The notes below the pieces were generated by a model that was not told the origin of the DNA, ran no database searches, and saw only the letters and a list, made by a program, of their open reading frames with translations. From Candidatus Parvarchaeota archaeon (GTDB taxonomy: Archaea > Nanobdellota > Nanobdellia > Parvarchaeales > Parvarchaeaceae): a DNA stretch of 25,259 nt. The translations under genes and the position numbers were made by a program. Positions 11,305 through 18,940 of this stretch are shown here, piece by piece. The number at the start of each line of letters is the position of its first letter. Position 1 is the stretch's first letter. The stretch is taken from NCBI GenBank assembly GCA_025920305.1, contig JAPDMB010000003.1, positions 1-25,259 on the forward strand, read 5' to 3'.

Positions 11305-13668
11305 ATGTCAAACAAAGATGAAGCCCTAGTGCTTTGGTTCAGGGAGATAAATAGGGAGGACACGCCGATCGTAGGCGGAAAATCCGCAAACCTTGGAGAG
11401 ATGTTCAATTCGGTCAAAGTTCCAATACCAAACGGCTTTTCGACAACCGCTCTTGCCTTCAGGAAATTCATCTCAAAGAACGACCTAAAAAGGTTGATAG
11501 ATGATACTTTGAAAGGACTTGACATAGAGAACACGAAGAAACTCGCTGAAGCCGGAAAAAAACTCAGGGACTCTATAATGAAGGCTGAGCTCCAGAAGGA
11601 CCTGTCAGATGAGATACTTGAGCACTATCACCAGCTTGTGAAGGAGACTGGGGAGGAGTTCGTAGCCGTCAGATCGTCCGGCACGGCTGAAGATCTCCCG
11701 GATGCGAGCTTCGCAGGCCAGCAGGAGACGTATCTGAACGTCCATGGCGATAAGGAGCTGCTTGAGAAGGTCAAGGAATGCTATGCGAGTCTATTCACAG
11801 ACCGGGCGATATACTATCGGGTGAAGATGAATATACCGACCAGCTCCGTGGCGCTTGCAGTGGCGGTGCAGAGACAGGTATTTTCAAAGGCCGCAGGGGT
11901 GATGTTCACGATAGACGTCAGCACCGGAGACGACAGCGTTGTGATGATAGAGAGCAGCTACGGTTTGGGTGAATATATAGTACAGGGCACTGTCACGCCA
12001 GATACATTCTACATCAATAAAAAGGATTTGGCTATAACGAAGAGGATAATCTCTCCGAATAAAGATAAGATGCTGCTAAGGCTCAAAGAGGGAGGCACGA
12101 AAGAATTCAAGGTCGAAAAAGACCGGGTGAACAAGCCGTCGCTGACAGACGAACAGATTAAAAAACTCGCCTCATACGGGCTTGAGATAGAGAAGCATTA
12201 CTCTCATGCGATGGACATAGAATGGGCGATGGATGAGAGGAAGGATGAGCTTTTCATCGTGCAGGCGAGATTCGAGACGGTGTGGGACAAAAAGGAGAAA
12301 CCCGCAAATGTGAGCATAAGCACGGATGCGAACATCCTTATCAGGGGGCTGCCCGCGTCGCCCGGTTTGGTCAGCGGGACAGTTCAAAGGATCCTGGATG
12401 TGAAGGACATTGAGAAGTTCAACCGCGGGAACATACTTGTGACGAAGATGACGGCGCCGGACTGGGTGCCGGCGATGCAGAAGGCAAAGGCAATAATCAC
12501 AGATGAAGGCGGGATGACCTGCCATGCGGCGATAGTTTCAAGGGAGCTCGGCGTCCCTTCGATCGTCGGCACGCAAAGCTTTGGGAAGAAGGCGACTGAA
12601 GTGCTGAAAGATGGGGAGGAGATTACGATCGATGCAAAAAACGGGGTAATATATGAGGGAATCCTAAAACAGGAACAGCCTGAGGCGGAGGAAAAAATCC
12701 CTGTAGAGGCGGCTCCTGAGATAATAACCGGGACGAAGATAATGGTAAACCTCGGAGAGCCTGAACTCGCTGAAAAGACCGCTAAACTGCCTGTAGATGG
12801 CGTAGGACTCATGAGAGAGGAATTCATATGGTCACAGATAGGCGAGCATCCCCTCTATATGATTAAGAACGGCAGGCAGGATGAACTTGTAAATACGCTC
12901 GCTGAAAACATCGGAAAGGTCTGTTCCGCTTTCTCTCCAAGGCCTGTCATACTCAGGTTCAGCGACTTCAAGAGCGACGAATATGCTAATCTGAAGGGAG
13001 GGGCTGAATTCGAGCCGAAGGAAGACAACCCTCTGCTCGGCTGGAGAGGGTCGTCAAGGTATTATGATCCAAGGTATAAGGATGCCTTCGTCTTGGAGCT
13101 CAAAGCCGTGAAGAAGGTCAGGGAGGAGATGAGACTGAAGAACCTCTGGGTCATGATACCTTTCACCAGGACTGTGGAGGAACTTGAGAAGGTCCTGGAG
13201 ATAATGAGGGAGAATGGGCTTGAGAGAGGGGAGGACTTCAAGGTCTTCCTTATGGCTGAGATACCAAGCAACATACTCCTCGCAGACAAGTTCAACAAGC
13301 TAATAGACGGGTACTCTATAGGATCAAATGACCTGACCATGCTGATATTAGGGGCTGACAGGAACAACAGCGAGATGAGCGCCAGATTCGATGAGAGAGA
13401 CCTGGCGGTCAAGAGGGCTATAAAGATGCTCATAGACACCGCGCACCGCGACGGGAAGACTGTCTCCATATGCGGCCAGGCGCCGTCGGAATACGATGAG
13501 ATAGTCGATTTCCTTGTCAGGGCTGATATAGACGACATCTCCGTGAATCCGGACGTGGCCCTGCATGTAAGAGAGGTGGTCGCATCCGTAGAAAAGAGGG
13601 TGGAGCTGGAGTCGGCGCTGAACATCAAGAGAAGATACGACGAAACTGACTACCGTCATGGGAATTAG
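11305..13668 (+). CDS. ppsA: Phosphoenolpyruvate synthase
   Basis: Pyruvate, water dikinase: pyruvate + ATP + H2O gives PEP + AMP + Pi, the entry to gluconeogenesis; in archaea it may also work in the glycolytic direction. From ATG 11305, chosen for the GGAGGT Shine-Dalgarno at 11292-11297, the protein is 787 aa, a normal length. Domains: N-terminal ATP-grasp nucleotide-binding domain (about 1-340; GGKSANLGEM at 24-33, AVRSSGTAEDLPDASFAGQQ), the swivelling phosphohistidine domain with GGMTCHAAIVSRELG (His407 the phosphocarrier), and the PEP/pyruvate TIM barrel (about 455-780) with GVGLMREEF, LGWRGSSRYY, GSNDLTMLILGADR and SICGQAPS (Cys723 the catalytic acid). An ATG 36 nt upstream is in frame but has no ribosome site. 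Confidence 0.97.
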   Translation: MSNKDEALVLWFREINREDTPIVGGKSANLGEMFNSVKVPIPNGFSTTALAFRKFISKNDLKRLIDDTLKGLDIENTKKLAEAGKKLRDSIMKAELQKDLSDEILEHYHQLVKETGEEFVAVRSSGTAEDLPDASFAGQQETYLNVHGDKELLEKVKECYASLFTDRAIYYRVKMNIPTSSVALAVAVQRQVFSKAAGVMFTIDVSTGDDSVVMIESSYGLGEYIVQGTVTPDTFYINKKDLAITKRIISPNKDKMLLRLKEGGTKEFKVEKDRVNKPSLTDEQIKKLASYGLEIEKHYSHAMDIEWAMDERKDELFIVQARFETVWDKKEKPANVSISTDANILIRGLPASPGLVSGTVQRILDVKDIEKFNRGNILVTKMTAPDWVPAMQKAKAIITDEGGMTCHAAIVSRELGVPSIVGTQSFGKKATEVLKDGEEITIDAKNGVIYEGILKQEQPEAEEKIPVEAAPEIITGTKIMVNLGEPELAEKTAKLPVDGVGLMREEFIWSQIGEHPLYMIKNGRQDELVNTLAENIGKVCSAFSPRPVILRFSDFKSDEYANLKGGAEFEPKEDNPLLGWRGSSRYYDPRYKDAFVLELKAVKKVREEMRLKNLWVMIPFTRTVEELEKVLEIMRENGLERGEDFKVFLMAEIPSNILLADKFNKLIDGYSIGSNDLTMLILGADRNNSEMSARFDERDLAVKRAIKMLIDTAHRDGKTVSICGQAPSEYDEIVDFLVRADIDDISVNPDVALHVREVVASVEKRVELESALNIKRRYDETDYRHGN

Positions 13669-13704
13669 AGTTAAATATATAGACCTAATAGATATAGGAG
13701 ATGC

Positions 13705-14292
13705 ATGGAACATCAAAAGAATGAGATGAAAGCCGATCCGGGCATGAGGGCAGGCTGGGCGAAATATATGGACTCTGCTATGCCGTTCATGATATCGCTT
13801 TCAGCTGGAATATTAATGCTAGTCTCCCTAGTTATAATATTATATTCAAACTTCTCGTTCCTGACGTTCAATCCCAGCTCGCTTGCCTCTTTGGAAGCCG
13901 GTATGAACTCGACAGTGGTGCAGGAGGTGCAGATCCTGGCAAATGCGACAGAATACATGAAGACTGCGTTCCTGCTGTTCCTGCCGATAATCGGGATATC
14001 TGCGGTTCTGCTTGTCTATGCCTCCCTTCTGCTGCGGAAGAGGACTAAGAAGGGAAAACTGATGGGCGGGCTGCTTTCGACTGTCTTCAGCGTATCGACC
14101 TTTTTCGCACTGTTCCTGCTCATACCTACGTTCCCTGTCGCAATTGCCACCCTGATAGGTTACTTCGGCACGCTGGGATGGCAGATGACCTCAAGCTTCA
14201 TATTATTTATGCTCGGCAGCCTGCTCGGCTTCTTCAACGGCTTGGCTGTGCTTTATCACATATCAATTGAAAAGAGAAAAGATGAGATCTGA
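13705..14292 (+). CDS. Four-helix membrane protein (195 aa), unknown
   Basis: Helices at about 26-48 (MPFMISLSAGILMLVSLVII), 88-107 (AFLLFLPIIGISAVLLVYAS), 118-143 (GLLSTVFSVSTFFALFLLIP) and 150-184 (containing SSFILFMLGSLLGFFNGLAV). The first extracytoplasmic loop (about 50-85) is polar, with NSTVVQEVQ and NATEY carrying Asn-x-Ser/Thr sequons. The loop between helices 2 and 3 is basic (RKRTKKGK), cytoplasmic. The ATG follows ATAGGAG. A second ATG at 13701 is out of frame. It lies 36 nt after ppsA and may be read through from it. Function unknown. Confidence 0.75.
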   Translation: MEHQKNEMKADPGMRAGWAKYMDSAMPFMISLSAGILMLVSLVIILYSNFSFLTFNPSSLASLEAGMNSTVVQEVQILANATEYMKTAFLLFLPIIGISAVLLVYASLLLRKRTKKGKLMGGLLSTVFSVSTFFALFLLIPTFPVAIATLIGYFGTLGWQMTSSFILFMLGSLLGFFNGLAVLYHISIEKRKDEI

Positions 14293-14348
14293 TCCGTGAT
14301 TCGGTGGTGATTAAGATGTATAAAAATTCAGTAGATTCCTCGGTTTTG

Positions 14349-14354
14349 GGAGGT
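14349..14354 (+). promoter_or_regulatory. Shine-Dalgarno site of the CBS-domain gene
   Basis: GGAGGT 4 nt before the ATG at 14359. A TATA-like TGTATAAAAA near 14316-14325 gives this gene its own probable promoter. Confidence 0.7.
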
Positions 14355-14358
14355 ACAT

Positions 14359-15444
14359 ATGAATGAGATATCTGTCTCAAAGATAATGACGAGGAAGGTG
14401 GTGACCGTATCCGAGAACACTCCCATAGCAAAGGCCATGATGCTTATGGATACAAAGGGCATAAAGGAGCTTCCGGTGGTGGATAACAAGAGATACATCG
14501 GCACGGTGATATATTACGACTTTGTATCCAATGCGCAGGTAAACCAAAATGAGAAGATAAGCAGATTCATAAGGAGAGTCCCGATCCTGAGCCCCAAAGA
14601 TGCGATAGATAAGGCGATAAAGCTGATGGTCGACAGCGGTATAAGCGGCTTACCGGTCGTGGATGAGACGCACGTCGTAGGCATACTCTCTGACTATGAC
14701 ATATTCAAGCTGCTGATAAACAACCACATATTCGACAATTTCAAGGTCTCCAACGTGATAATAAAGAGGTTCCCGATACTTAGACCTGAGGACACCATCA
14801 AAAAAGCAGCAGACCTTGCGGCCATAAATAAGGTGGATAATATCCCCGTGCTCGACAACTTCGGCAAGATGGTGGGGGAGGTGGCCCTCAATGATATATT
14901 TAGGTTTGTCTACTCCCAAAGGACCGGCAAAAAAGGGAAGAAAGATGCGGACAGGGGGGAGATAAGCGAGACGAAGGTATCTGATATAATGAGGAAGGAC
15001 ACCTCCCCTACTGTGGTGACTTTGAACCTTAGAAGGGCGCTGGAAAACCTCATATCCAAGAAAAGCAAAGCTGCGGTGGTAGTCGACGTAGACGGCAGAC
15101 CGCTTGGCATCCTGAGCAGGATAAAGATACTATCCTTCCTTAGGGGGAGAGATATAGGCGACCAGATCAAGATAGACATATCCGGCGACTTCAGCTTCGA
15201 TTCTACGATGCTGCTTAAGGCTGAGATCGACAGGAGGGAGAAGATATTCGCCGACGTCGGGAAGTTCAGCGAGATAAGGTTTTATATAAAGAGGATAAGA
15301 GGCCAAATAACATCCAGGTATGAGATGACGGCCAATGTATTCGGCAAAAAAAGATATAATGTGAAGATCGAAGGCGTAGGAGAGGAAAACGTCATAAGGG
15401 AGATGATAGAAAAGCTGGAATCCATCGCTGAAAAGGTAAGATGA
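14359..15444 (+). CDS. Four-CBS protein with HPF/S30EA-like C-terminal domain
   Basis: 361 residues. Four CBS repeats: about 5-58 (SKIMTRKVVTVSENTPIAKA, KELPVVDNKRYIGTV), 70-120 (GISGLPVVDETHVVGILSDY), 126-185 (VDNIPVLDNFGKMVGEVALN) and 205-262 (KAAVVVDVDGRPLGILSRIK). CBS pairs bind adenosine nucleotides and sense energy state. The last 80 residues begin FDSTMLLKAEIDRREKIFAD, continue VGKFSEIRFYIKRIRG, RYEMTANVFGKKRYNVKIEG, and end EMIEKLESIAEKV. This helix-strand-strand-strand-helix pattern resembles the ribosome-hibernation promoting factor/S30EA (YfiA) fold. Inference: a nucleotide-responsive ribosome-binding or dimerising protein. A pure CBS regulator is the alternative if the C-terminal match fails. 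Confidence 0.75.
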   Translation: MNEISVSKIMTRKVVTVSENTPIAKAMMLMDTKGIKELPVVDNKRYIGTVIYYDFVSNAQVNQNEKISRFIRRVPILSPKDAIDKAIKLMVDSGISGLPVVDETHVVGILSDYDIFKLLINNHIFDNFKVSNVIIKRFPILRPEDTIKKAADLAAINKVDNIPVLDNFGKMVGEVALNDIFRFVYSQRTGKKGKKDADRGEISETKVSDIMRKDTSPTVVTLNLRRALENLISKKSKAAVVVDVDGRPLGILSRIKILSFLRGRDIGDQIKIDISGDFSFDSTMLLKAEIDRREKIFADVGKFSEIRFYIKRIRGQITSRYEMTANVFGKKRYNVKIEGVGEENVIREMIEKLESIAEKVR

Positions 15445-18400
15445 TCATATTGCGTCTAGGGTCAACTGCTTCTGCCTTGATTCGCCGAATATTGAATCTA
15501 TCTCGCTCTTGAGGATCTGCAGCTTCTGTTTGACCGTATCCGGGACGCTGTAATCTTCGGCCAGTTTAAGCGAAAGGTACAGATATTTCTTTATATTTCC
15601 CTCGCTCGACGTCAAAACCAGGTTCCCCCCGCATTTCGTGCATCTCCCTGAGAGAGGCGGCCTGCTGTAGGTTTGATTGCATCTGACGCACCTGAATTCC
15701 TGCGTGCCGAACCTTCTCAGGTTGCCCTTTATGTCCTTTATGAAGTGCTTCTCTATTATTATCCTAGCCACATCGGACGCATCCACCGCCCTTATCTTCT
15801 CCTCCAGAAACATCTGACCGCCTACCTTGCTGGACATGGTATCTAATACCTTGTAAGCCGAGACATTCACACCGTTGTTTATGTCGTCTGTGTCCTTCGT
15901 GAAGAGTATCCTCTTGGTATCTGAATTGAGTATATCCTTCACCGTCTTTATGCGGACGTTCGATGGTTTCTCATATCTGAGCGTTGCTTCATAGAATTCA
16001 AGGGGGTATCTGTCGACTATGTCGACGTTATAAGCCTCCGAATCTATGCCGTTCAGATCCAGCATGTCTGAGATCACCAGCGGAGAATCCATATACTTTG
16101 CGCCTCTCGTGTCTGGCAGCAGCCTCCTATCAAAGTTCAAAAGCGCATCCATCAGAAGGATCAAAGCCGCCTCATCGCCGTCGCAGTTCCTTCTCATTGC
16201 GGCATGGAAGAATGGGGACGCAAACAGCCCCTGCGTCTTTGAAAAGCCTATTATCCTACCGACTATCCCGGCCGATGTATGCGGGGCCAGCCCTATGACT
16301 AGATGGCCTACGAGATCCTCCTTTGATTTTATATTATAGAACCTGCCAGCTTTGAAGTATCTCTCCATAAGGTCATCTATGAAGTTTGAGATCCGGATAA
16401 ACACTTCGGCGGCATTCTCATCGCCGTCCCCGTAGGTCGGCAGAATTATGTCCTGGGGGAACAGCTGGACGATCTGGTCAGGAGATGTCAGCTTCTCGCC
16501 GTATATATCCTCCGTATAGCCTAAATCTCTCAGCTTTTCCACGCTTGTCTCTATCTCCTTCGGTTTGAAATGGGTTATCGGAAGCTCTATCGCATCGAAT
16601 CTTACGGTGCCGTCTTTGTTCACATTCAGCCCGTAGATAGCCCTAAGTATGCCCTTCTCCAGCGGCTCTATGTAGCCTGACGAATTGAACACGCCCTTCA
16701 CGCCCTTTATCACATCCATCCTCTCGCTTATACCGAGGCGCGAGTAAGCCTGATCCAGGTAGTATTTTATGTCCAGCCTCCTAAAAGTCTTCCCCTTTGT
16801 CTCCATGCCGTGATGAACGGCCTCTCTGGTCTTTTGTCCGCAGACCCTGCATATCCGGAGTTCTTCGGTCTTGCTGCCGCAGATTTCACAGCTGCTATAT
16901 ATGGTATCGCGGTTGCAGTTCCTGCAGAAGAACATCCCGAACTCCGCATATATCTCCCCTTTGTTGTAGGCTGTCACTATATTCCTGTCCCTGCCGCCGC
17001 TTTCGCCGACCGGAAAGATGACATTCGGATTTGTCTCCATCTCCCTCATCTTTGCCTTCTCCGGCCTGCCCAATCTAGCCCCTATGAACGTTCCGGCGGT
17101 GTCCTTCACCTCTACCCCAGATATTTCAGTCAGAGCTGACAGCACTGAATCAGCCTTATCAACAACAGAGACTGCCTCGTCCAGCGTCAGCCTGTTCAAA
17201 CCTGTCAAAAAGATGATGCTGTCTGCGTCCTCTATCAAAATCTTGCCTTCGACCACCGTATGGGCCGTGCCGAGTTTCTCAAGCGTCCTTTTAATGTTTT
17301 CATCTAGGGGGATTGACAGGATCTGCGACGGCACCCCGGATATCCTCATCTGCAGGCCAGTTTTCCCCTCAGAATAGATAAACCGTATCATATCCTTCAA
17401 TTCAGCCAGAGTTATCTGGCTCCAAAAGTCGACGTATTTTGGATGCAGGGGGACCTGATACGTCTTTGAGAAATGGAGGTGATCTTCAAACGATTTCAAA
17501 CTTTTTGAATCCGCCACCGCCTTCTCGCCTTTCGAGCTGACTATCTCTGACCACCACTCCTCTACGAAAGGCGAAGGCATGAGCAGATGATTCTGCTCCA
17601 AGAAATCACCGAAATTGAAGAGGATATCGCCCAGGTATAGTATGCTTACCACCTCCTCTTTCAAGCTCTCGAACTGCTCCAGAGCGTTGAGTTTTACAAC
17701 TGCGCCGCTCTTAAGCTTCACTACTGGCCCGTCTATCATCGAATTAGGGGTGACTGCGCATGCCTTTCCGGGCAGTTCCACCCTCATCTGCGAACCGGTT
17801 GCGACGAAATTATCCAGGACCCTGCATGTCACAGGATTGAGCGCGCATGCCGCCAAACCGGATGTCCTCGCCCTGCCATACCTTAATCTGAATCCTCCGC
17901 TTGCCTGAGGGTAGGAGAAGACGGGTCTGCCCGCTGCAAGCTCCTCGAGGTATCTATAATTGGGGAGCACCTTCACCGGCCCTTTGTTCCCGTTCTCTTC
18001 GGTGTGCTCTTTCTCCTTCAGGATGATATACTTGTCTAGGAATGAGAAATCCTGGGATATATTGTACTCGTCTCCTATCGCTTTTATCACCTTATTTATC
18101 TTCTGGGCTTTTGAAGCGAGTCCTTCGCAGAGCACGAGCATCGCGCCGCCTCTGATCCTATTCGTCTTTATCCTTGCTATGTTCTTATAAGCCGATATCT
18201 CCCTGTCTGTAGTAGGATCTCCATCCAATTCAACTGGTAAGTTACGCCATAAGACATCCAGTTCATTTACAGTCGGGAGGTATTGCAGCCTTGCTTCATA
18301 CTCATTGTAGTCAGATGATTCGATCTTCACCCTTCCGACCTCTTCCTCCGTAGGATCATACTTACCGATGCCAAAGTGCGCCCTCAGTGCGTCTGCTATG

Positions 18401-18864
18401 ACTATCACAGAAGCCGCTGCCGTTCCGCCTGCGCCGCGTATAGGCCCGCCAAAGAAACAAGAGATATAGTCTTTTCCGTCATATCTCTTTTTAAGTTCCA
18501 TCCTTATGAACCCCTCAAGGGGCGCGGAGACGACGCCTAAGGTCATATAGGCAAGGCCTACCCTTATACCAGCTTCAATGGCGTCTTTTTCGTCCTTAAA
18601 TTTTACGAATTTGGAATCAGCGACGGCAATGGCTGCATTTATAGCGACATGCCAATCGTTTGGACCATACTTTGCTTCATTCTCCCTTATGAATCCTGCC
18701 AGGCCGCTTCCGATTATATCAGGGATTATGACAGACAGAAGGCCTTCAACCTTTGAAGCGGTGTCCTTCGCAATAGGTATTGACGCCTGAACAAGGCCCT
18801 GTGCGATGCTGTATTCACGCGAAACTTCCGCTGATATGGATTCTGTGTATCTGTCTCTGACCAT
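15445..18864 (-). CDS. polC: DNA polymerase D large subunit DP2
   Basis: Catalytic subunit of the archaeal replicative D-family polymerase, partner of DP1 (not in this window). From ATG 18862-18864 it has 1139 aa, the usual size; the TTG at 18876 is less likely. Family blocks in order: GGPIRGAGGTAAA, TNRIRGGAMLVLCEGLASKA, GGFRLRYGRARTSGLAACAL and PVTCRVLDNFVATGSQMRVE; the zinc module FFCRNCNRD..CEICG..CRVCG; and the double-psi beta-barrel catalytic motif RRNCDGDEA with Asp895 and Asp897. A C-terminal zinc ribbon (FRCVRCNQTY, GRCTKCGGNLV) precedes the end. No intein interrupts the catalytic motif, where inteins are frequent in other archaea. The residue after DGDE is Ala rather than the common Asp. 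Divergent from alaS with a 76-nt shared promoter region. Confidence 0.97.
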   Translation of the reverse strand: MVRDRYTESISAEVSREYSIAQGLVQASIPIAKDTASKVEGLLSVIIPDIIGSGLAGFIRENEAKYGPNDWHVAINAAIAVADSKFVKFKDEKDAIEAGIRVGLAYMTLGVVSAPLEGFIRMELKKRYDGKDYISCFFGGPIRGAGGTAAASVIVIADALRAHFGIGKYDPTEEEVGRVKIESSDYNEYEARLQYLPTVNELDVLWRNLPVELDGDPTTDREISAYKNIARIKTNRIRGGAMLVLCEGLASKAQKINKVIKAIGDEYNISQDFSFLDKYIILKEKEHTEENGNKGPVKVLPNYRYLEELAAGRPVFSYPQASGGFRLRYGRARTSGLAACALNPVTCRVLDNFVATGSQMRVELPGKACAVTPNSMIDGPVVKLKSGAVVKLNALEQFESLKEEVVSILYLGDILFNFGDFLEQNHLLMPSPFVEEWWSEIVSSKGEKAVADSKSLKSFEDHLHFSKTYQVPLHPKYVDFWSQITLAELKDMIRFIYSEGKTGLQMRISGVPSQILSIPLDENIKRTLEKLGTAHTVVEGKILIEDADSIIFLTGLNRLTLDEAVSVVDKADSVLSALTEISGVEVKDTAGTFIGARLGRPEKAKMREMETNPNVIFPVGESGGRDRNIVTAYNKGEIYAEFGMFFCRNCNRDTIYSSCEICGSKTEELRICRVCGQKTREAVHHGMETKGKTFRRLDIKYYLDQAYSRLGISERMDVIKGVKGVFNSSGYIEPLEKGILRAIYGLNVNKDGTVRFDAIELPITHFKPKEIETSVEKLRDLGYTEDIYGEKLTSPDQIVQLFPQDIILPTYGDGDENAAEVFIRISNFIDDLMERYFKAGRFYNIKSKEDLVGHLVIGLAPHTSAGIVGRIIGFSKTQGLFASPFFHAAMRRNCDGDEAALILLMDALLNFDRRLLPDTRGAKYMDSPLVISDMLDLNGIDSEAYNVDIVDRYPLEFYEATLRYEKPSNVRIKTVKDILNSDTKRILFTKDTDDINNGVNVSAYKVLDTMSSKVGGQMFLEEKIRAVDASDVARIIIEKHFIKDIKGNLRRFGTQEFRCVRCNQTYSRPPLSGRCTKCGGNLVLTSSEGNIKKYLYLSLKLAEDYSVPDTVKQKLQILKSEIDSIFGESRQKQLTLDAI

Positions 18865-18940
18865 AAAATATAACAAGTATTATATTCTGTCGCATATTTA
18901 AATTAACTGGCAATTAATTATAATTTGAAGCTGAACAGAT
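18865..18940. promoter_or_regulatory. Divergent promoter region DP2/alaS
   Basis: A/T-rich 76-nt spacer. For alaS, TTATAATTTG lies about 25 nt before the ATG at 18941. For DP2, minus-strand ATTTAAATATG lies about 30 nt before the ATG at 18864. Neither start has a Shine-Dalgarno site, so both transcripts are probably leaderless. Confidence 0.45.
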
